Positions 1 to 7,498 of a stretch of 8,724 bases of DNA are shown piece by piece. The position numbers were made by a program, and so were the translations under genes. The notes under the pieces were generated by a model. That model saw only the letters and a program-made list of their open reading frames with translations, did not search any database and had not been told where the DNA came from. Every line of letters begins with the position of its first letter. The stretch's first letter is position 1. The DNA is from Pseudomonadota bacterium. GTDB taxonomy: Bacteria; Pseudomonadota; Alphaproteobacteria; Sphingomonadales; Sphingomonadaceae. The DNA lies in contig JAEVYW010000235.1 of NCBI GenBank assembly GCA_023392555.1, positions 1 through 8,724 on the forward strand, written 5' to 3'.

Positions 1-717
1 CGCGACCGGGTGGTCATTGCCACCAAGGTCGGCATGATGGCGGGCCTTTCGCCAGACACGATCCAGGCCGCCTGCGAGGGGTCGCTGCAGCGGCTGGGGA
101 TCGAGACAATCGATTTGTATTATCAGCACAAGGACGACGAGAGCGTGCCTCTTGGTGACAGCCTCGGCGCTTTCGAGCACCTGGTTGAAGCTGGGAAGAT
201 CCGCGCCGTCGGGCTGTCGAACTTCTCCGCCGAACGCGTGGATGAGGCGATGACGGTTGCGATCGCGAACGGCCTGACCAAGCCTTCCGCGCTGCAACCC
301 TGGTACAATATGGTCGAGCGGGAGAAGTTCGAGGGCCCGCTCCGCGACGCGGCCCTTCGCCATGGCCTCGCGGTCTTTCCCTATTACAGTCTCGCCAACG
401 GCTTTCTGACCGGCAAGTACCGGAGCCGCGAAGACCTGGACAAGAGCCCGCGGGGCTTGCGCAACGTCGCTTATCTGGAAGGCCGCGGGATGCAGGTCCT
501 GGAAGCGCTGGACGAGGTCGCGGCCGAGACCGGGGCAGCGCTTGCGACGGTCGCACTTGCGTGGCTGAAGGATCAGCCGGCAGTCACCGCGCCAATTGTC
601 AGCGCAACAAGCCGCGGCCAGCTCGATCAGCTGACCGCGGCTCTGTCGCTCGATCTCACTCCGGATCAGATTGAACGGCTCGACCGCGCCAGCGCAGCCC
701 AGCCTGTCGAATCCTAG
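1..717 (+). CDS. Aldo/keto reductase, 3' part (5' end outside window)
   Basis: NAD(P)H-dependent carbonyl reductase of the aldo/keto reductase superfamily, a cytoplasmic TIM-barrel enzyme. The frame is already open at base 1 (reading R-D-R-V-V-I-A-T-K-V-G), so the GTG at base 10 is an internal valine, not the start. Roughly the first third, with the catalytic Asp and Tyr, lies upstream. The other two tetrad members are visible: Lys in ATKVG (codon 25-27) and His in YYQHKDD (codon 127-129). Further family marks are the GLSNFS strand motif, the PWYNMVER segment, and a C-terminal SATSRGQLDQL stretch matching the NADP-phosphate-binding motif. Substrate cannot be told. The TAG stop (715-717) overlaps the stop of the convergent S9 peptidase gene in a shared CTAG. 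Family assignment is firm; function beyond that is not. Confidence 0.93.
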   Translation, partial: RDRVVIATKVGMMAGLSPDTIQAACEGSLQRLGIETIDLYYQHKDDESVPLGDSLGAFEHLVEAGKIRAVGLSNFSAERVDEAMTVAIANGLTKPSALQPWYNMVEREKFEGPLRDAALRHGLAVFPYYSLANGFLTGKYRSREDLDKSPRGLRNVAYLEGRGMQVLEALDEVAAETGAALATVALAWLKDQPAVTAPIVSATSRGQLDQLTAALSLDLTPDQIERLDRASAAQPVES

Positions 718-2729
718 TTTCCGCCGGCTAGACCCGGAACGAGCGACGCACCCTCCGGCACCTTCGCCGAAGACGCGGCGATGGTGTTGCCGATCGGCTC
801 CGCACGGCCACCCAGGCAACCCTGCAGGAAGTTCTCCGAAACGGCGCTGAACGCGATGCTGTTTGCCGGACGGGCAAAGCCATGCCCCTCGTCCGGGAAT
901 ACGACGTAGGTCACCGGGATGTTCTTGGCCTTCATCGCGGCCACGATCTGCTCGCTCTCGCGAACGTTGACGCGCGGATCGTTTGCGCCCTGCCCGATCA
1001 GCAGCGGCTTCTTGATCCGGTCGGCCAGGAACAAGGGCGAGCGCTCGTCGAGCAGCTTGCGGCCCGCCTCGGTCGTCGGGTCGCCCATGCGCTTGTAGAA
1101 CTGCATCTTTATCGCTTCCCAATAGGGCGGGATCGTCTTGAGCAAGGTCTGCAGGTTCGACGGGCCGACAATGTCGACGCCGCATGCGAACTTGTCCGGA
1201 GTCATGGTCAGGCCCGCGAGCGTCGCGTAGCCGCCATAGCTCCCGCCCATGATCGCGACCTTGTCGGGACGAGTGATGCCGCGCTTCACCGCCCAGTCGA
1301 CGGCGTCGAGCAAATCGTCATGCATCTTGCGGCCCCACTGGAGGTCGCCGGCGCTGATGAAGTCCTTGCCGAAGCCGGTTGAGGCGCGGAAATTCGTCGA
1401 CAGCACCGCATAGCCGCGGTTGGCGAGCCACTGGTGCTGGCCGTTGAAGCCGTAGCTGTCCCGGCCCCACGGTCCGCCGTGGACCAGCAGCACGAGGGGC
1501 ACCGCTGCGGACGGCTTTCCGTCGCCGTCGGGGTCGCTTCCGGGAGGCAGCGACAGATAGGACACCAACGTCTTTCCGTCACGGGATCTGATTTCGACCG
1601 GATGCTGCTCGACAAGAGGCGCGCCGCTGAGCGCAGGCCGTGTGTCGAACAGCTTGGTTAGGGTCTTCGCCTTGCGGTCGTAAAGCCAGTGAACCGCTGG
1701 CTGAGATGCGCTTGCGGAAGTGACCGTCCATTTGTCGTCCGCACGGGTGCGTGACGTGACGTCGAAATCGCCCTTCAGCTTGCTCTTGAGGAAGGCGAGG
1801 TCTTCACGGACCGCGGACCCCACCGGAGTCCATTGGTTGCGCAAATAATCGACCGCATAGGCCTCGATCTCGCCCGTGCGCGGATTGGCCATGGCGTCGC
1901 CGATGTCGGCACGGCGGTCCTGCGCAATGATTCTCTTTTTCCCCGTCGCGACGTCCTGCGCGACAAGCGCTGCGGTGTTCCGGCCGCGGCTGTCGATCCA
2001 GTAGAGCGTCTTGCCGTCGACGGTGAAACCCGCGGGCTGCGTCGTCAGGCTGTCCTCCAGGCCGATCTGTTCGGCCGGCGCGGCTTCGGCCTTGTTTTCG
2101 ACGATGCGATAATAATCGCTGCCACCGTCCTTGCGCGCCTTCAGCGCTCCGCGAAGGACGAGGTTCTCGTCAGCGAGGAAGCTCGAGAACTCGCCCGTGT
2201 TGGTCAGAACTGGCGTCAACTTTCCGCTCGCAAGGTCGACGCTGTAGACGTCGTGCCACTTCGGATCGCGGTTGTTGATGCCGATGAGGATCCGATCCCG
2301 AACGGTCGTCGACACGCCGACGATCTGCACGCGCGTTTTCTCAAACGGGGTCAGCTTGCGCTCTGCGCCCGACGCGGTGTCCACCGCGTAGAGCTGGAAG
2401 TTCTCGTCGCCGCCCTTGTCGTTGATGTAGAGGATCTGGCGGCTGTCGGACGCCCAGAAGAACTGGCGGATCGGGCGCATTTTTTCTGCCGTCAGCGCAC
2501 GGGCCTTCGAGGGATCGGATGCCGGCGCGACCCAGACGTTCATGACGCCGTCGCGGGGCGCGATCCATGCCAGCTGTGTGCCGTCGGGCGAGATGCGCGC
2601 AGCGGCCTTCTCAGGATTTCCGAACAGCGCCTCGCGCGGGATCAAAGGAACGTTGGACAAAGGTTGAGCGACTGCGGCGGTGGTCGCGAGCAGTGCTGCT
2701 GCACCGAGGACGGACAAAGTGCGGTTCAT
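714..2729 (-). CDS. Secreted S9 family peptidase (prolyl oligopeptidase / acylaminoacyl-peptidase type)
   Basis: Serine peptidase of family S9 (671 aa), expected to cleave peptides or remove N-terminal residues in the periplasm. I start it at the ATG at 2729, not at an in-frame ATG at 2801: the inner ATG has a strong Shine-Dalgarno (AAGGGGGA) 6 nt upstream and gives a clean signal peptide MNRTLSVLGAAALLATTAAVA, cut after AVA at about residue 21. Residues about 30-390 carry short repeats of the SPDGTQLAWIAP type, as in the seven-bladed beta-propeller that gates S9 active sites. From about 400 follows the alpha/beta-hydrolase domain: oxyanion region LLVHGGPWGRD, nucleophile Ser497 in GGSYGGYA, Asp584 in GANDPRVN, His616 in DEGHGF. 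Order and spacing suit an active enzyme. An Ala/Gly-rich tail of about 40 residues follows the domain. Exact specificity (dipeptidyl, acylaminoacyl or oligopeptidase) cannot be read. Confidence 0.95.
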   Translation of the reverse strand: MNRTLSVLGAAALLATTAAVAQPLSNVPLIPREALFGNPEKAAARISPDGTQLAWIAPRDGVMNVWVAPASDPSKARALTAEKMRPIRQFFWASDSRQILYINDKGGDENFQLYAVDTASGAERKLTPFEKTRVQIVGVSTTVRDRILIGINNRDPKWHDVYSVDLASGKLTPVLTNTGEFSSFLADENLVLRGALKARKDGGSDYYRIVENKAEAAPAEQIGLEDSLTTQPAGFTVDGKTLYWIDSRGRNTAALVAQDVATGKKRIIAQDRRADIGDAMANPRTGEIEAYAVDYLRNQWTPVGSAVREDLAFLKSKLKGDFDVTSRTRADDKWTVTSASASQPAVHWLYDRKAKTLTKLFDTRPALSGAPLVEQHPVEIRSRDGKTLVSYLSLPPGSDPDGDGKPSAAVPLVLLVHGGPWGRDSYGFNGQHQWLANRGYAVLSTNFRASTGFGKDFISAGDLQWGRKMHDDLLDAVDWAVKRGITRPDKVAIMGGSYGGYATLAGLTMTPDKFACGVDIVGPSNLQTLLKTIPPYWEAIKMQFYKRMGDPTTEAGRKLLDERSPLFLADRIKKPLLIGQGANDPRVNVRESEQIVAAMKAKNIPVTYVVFPDEGHGFARPANSIAFSAVSENFLQGCLGGRAEPIGNTIAASSAKVPEGASLVPGLAGGN

Positions 2730-2735
2730 GCGTAT

Positions 2736-2743
2736 TCCCCCTT
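2736..2743 (-). promoter_or_regulatory. Ribosome binding site deciding the S9 peptidase start
   Basis: AAGGGGGA on the minus strand, 6 nt before the ATG at 2729. It supports the inner start, which also places the signal peptide at the N terminus; the longer reading from 2801 would put 24 extra, unrelated residues in front of it. Confidence 0.8.
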
Positions 2744-2757
2744 CAAAGCGAGTCGCT

Positions 2758-2786
2758 GGATAGCGTATTGCTGGGGTAATACACAA
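2758..2786 (-). promoter_or_regulatory. Possible promoter of the S9 peptidase gene
   Basis: On the minus strand TTGTGT (2786-2781) is followed after 17 nt by CTATCC (2763-2758), resembling the alphaproteobacterial -35 / CTATAT-like -10. It lies about 30 bp upstream of the start codon. A dyad, GTATT (2765-2769) with AATAC (2778-2782), fills most of the spacer. Matches are partial; TTGCCT with TACGCT at 18 nt is a competing reading in the same place. Confidence 0.3.
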
Positions 2787-2825
2787 GGCAAAACATGGCA
2801 CAGGCTCAACGCCTTGACGCTGGGC

Positions 2826-4097
2826 TCAGCCTTTCGCGAAGAGGTCCAGCGACAGCACGGTAAGAGCTTCGGTCGCAGTCGAGATCACTGCGTCTGCATC
2901 CGGCGCCCAGAAGGGCGAATGGAGCGAGGGCAGCTTGTGATGGTCGCCTCCCGCGGCGTCCCACTGATCGCGAGGGGTGCCACCGACCCAGAAGATCAGG
3001 CTTTCGATCTCGGGATCGGCCAGGCGGAAGCGACCAAAGTCTTCGCCCGCCATCACTGCAGGCGTGCTAACGACGCGATCGGCACCGAAATGCTGTGTGA
3101 AGACAGACAAAGCGTGTGCCGCCAACGCCTCCGTGTTGAAGGTCGCCGGAGTGTATTCGTTCTCGCGGATGGTGACGTCCGACATGCGGTCGTCGGGGAC
3201 GCCGGCTGCGATCGACTCTCCGCGCACGATCCGCTTGATGCCACGCAGAAGCCGCTGGCGAACCTCCGGCTTGTAGCTGCGGACGGTCAGCTGAAGCTTG
3301 GCCTCGTCCGGGATGATGTTGTGCTTGGCCCCGCCCTGAAAGCTGCCGACGGTCACGACTGCGGGATCCTGCGGATCGATCTCCCTGCTGACGAGGGTCT
3401 GCAACGTCGTCACGATGCGCGAACCGAGGACGATCGCGTCCCGGGTCGTGTGCGGATAAGCCCCGTGTCCCCCGACGCCCTGGACGTTGATGTCGACGCT
3501 ATCGACGTTGGCCAGCGCAAAACCGGAGGTCACGCCGATCACGCCCGCCGGAAGCATCGCCGCATCGTGGAACGCCACCGCATACTTCGGCTCCGGAAAG
3601 CGCGTGAACAACCCATCCTCAAGCATCGCCCGAGCGCCCTCGCCGGTCTCCTCGCCCGGCTGCAGCACCATGACCAGCGTTCCGGACCATTGGTCCTTCA
3701 TCGCCGACAGCCGCCGAGCAGCGCCGATGAAGCCGGCCATGTGCGTATCGTGGCCGCAGGCATGCATCACGCCGGTCTCGACGCCCGAACGGGCCTTCGT
3801 CTGGACCTTCGAAGCGTAGGGCAAATCGGTCTGCTCGATGACGGGAAGACCGTCCATGTCCGCGCGCAGCATCAGCACCGGACCCGGCCCGTTCTGCATC
3901 ACCGACACAACGCCGGTCTCACCGACGCCTTCGGTGACCTCGAAGCCAAGCTCCCGCATCATCGGCGCAAGGAGGCCCGGAGTGCGGACCTCCTGCATGC
4001 TCAGTTCGGGGTTGGCGTGGAGGTCGCGATACAGCGCGATCAGGTCCGGCATATCGCCGCGAATGTCTTCCGCGAGGGTTCCGGCGTCGAAGGGCAT
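2826..4097 (-). CDS. M20 family amidohydrolase / metallopeptidase (hippurate hydrolase, aminoacylase-like)
   Basis: Di-metal amidohydrolase of the M20D (AmhX/HipO/IAA-amino-acid hydrolase) group, 423 aa, the family's usual length. Such enzymes hydrolyse N-acyl or N-aryl amino acids; the natural substrate is not evident. Visible motifs: RADMDGLP (78-85), HACGHDTH (112-119) with metal-ligand candidates Cys114 and His116, GEETGEGA (148-155) with base/ligand Glu149-Glu150, a His at 177, the dimerisation-domain motif GGHGAYPH (209-216), GGAKHNIIPDEA (255-266), GEDF (351-354) and a C-terminal LHSP with ligand candidate His393. No signal peptide, so cytoplasmic, unlike many sphingomonad M20 relatives. 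Its ATG overlaps the upstream lipoprotein's TGA by one base (TGATG), so translation is probably coupled. Third gene of the leftward operon. Catalytically intact as far as can be seen. Confidence 0.93.
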   Translation of the reverse strand: MPFDAGTLAEDIRGDMPDLIALYRDLHANPELSMQEVRTPGLLAPMMRELGFEVTEGVGETGVVSVMQNGPGPVLMLRADMDGLPVIEQTDLPYASKVQTKARSGVETGVMHACGHDTHMAGFIGAARRLSAMKDQWSGTLVMVLQPGEETGEGARAMLEDGLFTRFPEPKYAVAFHDAAMLPAGVIGVTSGFALANVDSVDINVQGVGGHGAYPHTTRDAIVLGSRIVTTLQTLVSREIDPQDPAVVTVGSFQGGAKHNIIPDEAKLQLTVRSYKPEVRQRLLRGIKRIVRGESIAAGVPDDRMSDVTIRENEYTPATFNTEALAAHALSVFTQHFGADRVVSTPAVMAGEDFGRFRLADPEIESLIFWVGGTPRDQWDAAGGDHHKLPSLHSPFWAPDADAVISTATEALTVLSLDLFAKG

Positions 4098-4720
4098 CAG
4101 CCTGCCGGGACCAATTCCATGACGTCAACGACGGACTCGAACGCTGGCCGCGGCATGATCATGCGCCAGCGGTTCGGACCGATGCGCTCGATGTAGCCGG
4201 CCACGTCCCGCTCGCGGTCGCGCCCGTACTGCATCGCGCTTTGCTCGTCGCCGAGGGCGAGAGTGCCGAGGAAGACCTGCCGCAGCGGGTCGTTCGGGAA
4301 GATCGTGCCGACCTGACGCTGCGAACCGTTGATCTTCGCGAAGGATTGCAGGCTACCCGACGGAGCGATCCGGCAGGTGAAATACGGGTAGGCGATATAG
4401 TTGAGCAGGCCCGGCGAGCGCGCGCCCAGCTTGATGACGCGGCAGCGGTAGGTGCCGGTGGGGATCGTCCCGCCGGTTTGCGCAGCGTCCGGCTCCAGCA
4501 GCGCGCCCTCTCGGGCAATTTCCGCCGCGCTTCCTGACGCCCGAGCGGCTCGCAGCCCCTCGTTGAACGCCGTCCTCCAGTCGCGGAGGCGGTTCCGGTC
4601 GGCTTCGGTCGCAACCGAACGCCACGCTAAAGTGCGCTGCGGAACGACGACCGAAGGCGGAGCGACCGTGGAGCAGGCTGACAGGCCAAGCAGGCAGGCC
4701 GCGGCGAATGTGGATCGCAT
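4097..4720 (-). CDS. Small lipoprotein, DUF4893-like, function unknown
   Basis: A 207-aa protein with a lipoprotein signal: a hydrophobic stretch ending in the lipobox L-S-A-C with Cys16 as the lipidation site, then a Pro/Val-rich linker. It would be anchored in the periplasmic leaflet of the inner or outer membrane. The mature part has WRSVATEADRNRLRDWR at about 33-49, GALLEPDAA at about 72-80 and the TYRCRVIKLG stretch at about 89-98. Together these match my memory of DUF4893, a family mainly of sphingomonads with no known function; the DUF number is from recall, not a search. Two Cys (in YRCRV and FTCRI) could form a disulfide. It starts 10 bp after the dehydrogenase stop with no clear Shine-Dalgarno, suggesting translational reinitiation, and its TGA overlaps the amidohydrolase ATG. 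The lipobox fixes the start. Confidence 0.85.
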   Translation of the reverse strand: MRSTFAAACLLGLSACSTVAPPSVVVPQRTLAWRSVATEADRNRLRDWRTAFNEGLRAARASGSAAEIAREGALLEPDAAQTGGTIPTGTYRCRVIKLGARSPGLLNYIAYPYFTCRIAPSGSLQSFAKINGSQRQVGTIFPNDPLRQVFLGTLALGDEQSAMQYGRDRERDVAGYIERIGPNRWRMIMPRPAFESVVDVMELVPAG

Positions 4721-4730
4721 GGTGCGGAGC

Positions 4731-5498
4731 CTAGGCAGCCGTCCAGCCGCCGTCCATGCTGATGTTGGCGCCGGTGATCGACGCCGCCTCGTCGCGGCTC
4801 AGGAATAAGGCGAGCGCGCCGACCTCTTCCGGAGTGACGAAGCGTTTGGTCGGCTGCGCTGCGAGGAGCACATCGTTCATCACCTGCTCCCGGGTCAGGT
4901 TGCGCGCCTTCATCGTGTCGGGGATCTGGTTCTCGACCAGAGGAGTCCAGACGTATCCGGGCGAAATGCAGTTGGCCGTGATGCCGTCGCGGGCGGTTTC
5001 CAGCGCTACCGTCTTGGTGAAGCCGGCGACGCCATGCTTGGCGGCGACATAGGCCGACTTGTTCGGGCTCGCGACGAGGCTGTGAGCGCTGGCGGTGTTG
5101 ATGATGCGGCCCCAGCCCTTCGCCTTCATCCCCGGAACGGCAAGGCGCGTGGTGTGGAACACGGCGGTCAGGTTGATCGCGAGGATCGCCTCCCACTTTT
5201 CCGTCGGGAAGCTCTCGACCGGCGAGACGTGCTGGATCCCGGCATTGTTGACGAGGATGTCCGGGCCGCCCAGCTCATCGGCGCAGCGGTGGACCATGCG
5301 TTCGATCTCGTCCGCCTTCGACATGTCGGCCCCGTCGTGAAGCGCGCCGAGCTCGGACTTCAACTTCTCGATCTCTCCCGCATCGCCGAAGCCGTTGAGC
5401 ATGACCTTCGCGCCCTCGGCCGCAAGCGCCCGGGCGATGGCGAGGCCGATCCCCGACGTTGAACCGGTAACCAGCGCGACCTTGCCTTCGAGCACCAT
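4731..5498 (-). CDS. bdhA: (R)-3-hydroxybutyrate dehydrogenase (SDR family)
   Basis: Cytoplasmic short-chain dehydrogenase (255 aa) interconverting (R)-3-hydroxybutyrate and acetoacetate with NAD, a step of polyhydroxybutyrate and ketone-body use. Cofactor motif TGSTSGIG (11-18), NNAG (84-87), catalytic Asn109, Ser137, Tyr150 and Lys154. The residues that bind 3-hydroxybutyrate in the characterised Pseudomonas fragi enzyme all appear at a constant offset of five: Gln89, His139, Lys147, Gln191 and Trp252. That pattern separates it from general SDRs and makes the call fairly specific. The start is secured by AAGGAGA (5510-5504) just upstream of the ATG at 5498. First gene of the operon with the lipoprotein (10-bp gap) and the M20 hydrolase. 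No PHB depolymerase, synthase or CoA-transferase gene lies in the window. It is divergent from the zinc metallopeptidase, sharing a 97-bp upstream region. Confidence 0.93.
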   Translation of the reverse strand: MVLEGKVALVTGSTSGIGLAIARALAAEGAKVMLNGFGDAGEIEKLKSELGALHDGADMSKADEIERMVHRCADELGGPDILVNNAGIQHVSPVESFPTEKWEAILAINLTAVFHTTRLAVPGMKAKGWGRIINTASAHSLVASPNKSAYVAAKHGVAGFTKTVALETARDGITANCISPGYVWTPLVENQIPDTMKARNLTREQVMNDVLLAAQPTKRFVTPEEVGALALFLSRDEAASITGANISMDGGWTAA

Positions 5499-5552
5499 GC
5501 GAGTCTCCTTGATTGGACGCCGCTAGTCGCCGCCCCGGAATCGATTTGCAAC

Positions 5553-5583
5553 CGCAACGGCTATCCGCGCATTTGGCGTTGCG
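5553..5583. repeat. 7-bp inverted repeat in the divergent bdhA / metallopeptidase intergenic region
   Basis: CGCAACG (5553-5559) and its exact reverse complement CGTTGCG (5577-5583), separated by 17 nt. It lies between the two divergent start codons (5498 and 5596), where an operator would act. The centre-to-centre distance is 24 bp, not whole helical turns of 10.5, so two half-sites on one face is not an ideal fit. No convincing -35/-10 pair was found for either gene in this region. Confidence 0.35.
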
Positions 5584-5595
5584 AGGGAGAAACGA

Positions 5596-6489
5596 ATGGT
5601 CCGGCTAGGCGGCGAAGGCCCAAGTTCTAATTTCGAAGACCGCACCGGCGAAGGCGGTGGTGGTTTCGGCCTTGGCGGCGGTGGCGGCAACATGCTCGGC
5701 TGCCTGCTTCCCTTCGTCCTCAGCCGCTTCGGCATTGTGGGCGTCGTGATCTTGCTGCTCGGCTACTGCGCCCTGACGCAGCTTGGCGGGGGTGGCCTGG
5801 TCACCGGCGGAGGTGGCCCGACGACCAGCGCGCCATCGGGGCAGTCGCGTCTCAGCCCTGAAATGAGCGACTTCCTCTCCCGCACCCTTGGATCGACTGA
5901 GGAGACTTGGGGCGAGATCTTTCAGAAGAACGGCAAGCGCTACGCGCCGACACGAATGATCGCCTACACTGGCGGCCGCCAGACCGGCTGCGGCATGGGC
6001 CAGGCGGCGATGGGCCCGTTCTACTGCCCGAACGACAATACGGTCTATATCGACCCGACCTTCTTCAACGAGCTTTCGCAGCGCTTCGGCGCCCCGGGTG
6101 ACTTCGCCATGGCCTATGTCATCGCGCATGAGGTCGGGCACCACGTCCAGAACCTCGAGGGCACGCTCGACCAGGCGCACAATGCCCAAGCCCGCTCGAG
6201 CGAGGCGCAAGGCAATGCAATCCAGGTCGGCGTCGAGCTTCAAGCCGACTGTTACGCCGGCGTTTGGGCCGCGAATGCTCGCGACGCGCAGGGCAACATC
6301 CTTGAGCCAGGCGACGTGGAGGAAGGCATGCGCGCGGCCGAAGCGATTGGCGACGACATGCTGCAGAAGCAGAGCCAGGGCGTGGTCGTTCCGGAAAGCT
6401 TCACGCACGGATCGTCGGCGCAGCGCATGGCTGCTCTTCAGACTGGGCTGAAGACCGGCAACCCGGCCTCCTGCCAGTTCAACCGCTAG
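5596..6489 (+). CDS. Neutral zinc metallopeptidase, YpfJ family (membrane-anchored)
   Basis: Predicted zinc metallopeptidase of the YpfJ/KPN_02809 family (Pfam Zn_peptidase), 297 aa, close to the E. coli YpfJ length. The N terminus has the family's charged start with SNFEDRTG (11-18), then a Gly-rich stretch (19-31), one transmembrane segment at about 39-62 and another Gly-rich linker, so the catalytic domain most likely faces the periplasm. The active site HEVGH is at 178-182 with Glu179 as catalytic base; Glu214 in VELQADCYAGVW is the probable third zinc ligand. The block from CGMGQ to GPFYCP (132-145) and the C-terminal HGSSAQRMAALQTGL are family hallmarks; Cys132/144 and Cys219/293 could form disulfides. 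The physiological substrate is unknown for the family. GAGGGAGA upstream of the ATG supports the start. Its TAG shares CTAG with the convergent oxidoreductase gene. Confidence 0.93.
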   Translation: MVRLGGEGPSSNFEDRTGEGGGGFGLGGGGGNMLGCLLPFVLSRFGIVGVVILLLGYCALTQLGGGGLVTGGGGPTTSAPSGQSRLSPEMSDFLSRTLGSTEETWGEIFQKNGKRYAPTRMIAYTGGRQTGCGMGQAAMGPFYCPNDNTVYIDPTFFNELSQRFGAPGDFAMAYVIAHEVGHHVQNLEGTLDQAHNAQARSSEAQGNAIQVGVELQADCYAGVWAANARDAQGNILEPGDVEEGMRAAEAIGDDMLQKQSQGVVVPESFTHGSSAQRMAALQTGLKTGNPASCQFNR

Positions 6490-7472
6490 ACGCGGACCAG
6501 CATCTTGCCGGTGTTCTCGCCGGCAAACAGGCCGCGGAAGGCGTCGGTCATCGACTCGATGCCGTCCACGACGGTGTCCTGCGACTTGAGCTGGCCGCTT
6601 GCCATCAGCGCACCCATCTCGCGGTAGAATTCGTCCATGCGCGACTGGAAGTCGAAGACGATGAAGCCACGTAGCTGGATGCGCATGGCGATGATCCGCA
6701 TGATGAAGCGGAAGGCGGCGGGCTCGGCCTTGTTGTAGCCGTCGATCATCCCGCAGATGGCGAAGCGCGCCCGCATCCGGGCCAAGGCAAAGGCCGCGTC
6801 GAGATGGTCGCCGCCGACATTGTCGAAATAGACGGCGATGCCGGCGGGCGCGGCTGCGGCGACGCCCTTCAGAATGGGCGTCCCTTTGTAATCCACGACC
6901 TGGTCGGCGCCGAGCGAGCGGACGAAGTCGCACTTTGCCTCGCCGCCGGCCGAGCCGATGACGGTCATGCCCTTCGCCTTTGCGATTTGCACAACCGCGG
7001 AGCCGACAGCGCCGGCCGCGGCTGACACGAACACGATGTCGCCAGCCTTCGCCTCGGCAACGTCGAGCAAGCCGAAGTAAGCCGTGGCGCCCGTAACGCC
7101 GAGGTTGCCGAGAAACGCCTGCGGAGGAGCGCCAAGGTCCGGCAGCTTCGTCGCGCCCCGCGCGTCAACGACCGCTTCGTCGCGCCAGCCACCCATGTGC
7201 AGGACGAGGTCGCCGGGCGCGAAGCCGTCGGCATTGGACTCGATGACCTCGCCGACCGCTCCGCCTTCCATCGGCTGGTCGAGCTGGAACGGCGGAACGT
7301 AGCTCTTCACGTCGTTCATGCGCCCGCGCATGTACGGGTCGACCGAAAGCCACTGGTTTCGCACGCGGATGGTGCCCTGCCCCATCGGCGGCAGCTCATA
7401 GTCCTTCAACGCGAAGTTCTCGTCGGCGGGAAGCCCCTGCGGGCGGCTCATTAAATGCCAGGCTCGGGCCAT
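6486..7472 (-). CDS. NADP-dependent MDR oxidoreductase (CurA / leukotriene B4 12-hydroxydehydrogenase-like)
   Basis: Zinc-free medium-chain reductase (328 aa) of the group containing E. coli CurA and prostaglandin/alkenal reductases, which reduce the C=C bond of alpha,beta-unsaturated carbonyls with NADPH. Motifs: SVDPYMRGRM (43-52), QPMEGGAVGEV (66-76), GVTGATAYFGL (125-135), nucleotide-binding AAAGAVGS (151-158) and YFDNVGG (215-221). There are no structural-zinc Cys and no GHE motif, as expected for this subgroup. The start is the ATG at 7472, which has GGAGGAA (7484-7478) just upstream and gives the usual MARAWHL opening; an in-frame ATG at 7523 lies in the T-tract of the preceding terminator and is unlikely. 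Likely roles are aldehyde/enone detoxification or quinone-like reduction; the substrate is not determined. Its TAG overlaps the metallopeptidase stop. Confidence 0.93.
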   Translation of the reverse strand: MARAWHLMSRPQGLPADENFALKDYELPPMGQGTIRVRNQWLSVDPYMRGRMNDVKSYVPPFQLDQPMEGGAVGEVIESNADGFAPGDLVLHMGGWRDEAVVDARGATKLPDLGAPPQAFLGNLGVTGATAYFGLLDVAEAKAGDIVFVSAAAGAVGSAVVQIAKAKGMTVIGSAGGEAKCDFVRSLGADQVVDYKGTPILKGVAAAAPAGIAVYFDNVGGDHLDAAFALARMRARFAICGMIDGYNKAEPAAFRFIMRIIAMRIQLRGFIVFDFQSRMDEFYREMGALMASGQLKSQDTVVDGIESMTDAFRGLFAGENTGKMLVRV

Positions 7473-7498
7473 GCTCGTTCCTCCGGTTTGTTGCCGGC

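Noticed and set aside
2730..2801. Longer N terminus for the S9 peptidase starting at 2801
   Set aside because: It would bury the signal peptide behind 24 residues and ignores the strong ribosome binding site before the ATG at 2729.
2802..2832. Possible terminator at the end of the amidohydrolase operon (AGGCT ... AGCCT)
   Set aside because: Only five base pairs at the ends with a poorly paired middle, and the TTTT on the minus strand is too far away. No confident terminator for this operon.
1833..4196. Long plus-strand open frame (787 codons) running antisense across the S9 peptidase and M20 amidohydrolase genes
   Set aside because: It crosses two well-supported genes and the gap between them, has no recognisable domain, and is very rich in Arg, Ala and Asp, as expected from the complementary frame of GC-rich genes.
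4566..4596. AACG ... GTTCC on the plus strand, a possible second leftward EcfG promoter
   Set aside because: The spacer is 22 nt instead of 16-17, and it lies inside the lipoprotein coding region.
5546..5566. TTGCAA followed by CTATCC upstream of the metallopeptidase gene
   Set aside because: The spacer is only 9 nt, far too short for a -35/-10 pair.
5605..6933. Minus-strand open frame (442 codons) opposite the metallopeptidase and overlapping the MDR gene in another frame
   Set aside because: Arg/Ala-rich shadow with no domain; both genes it overlaps have intact catalytic motifs.
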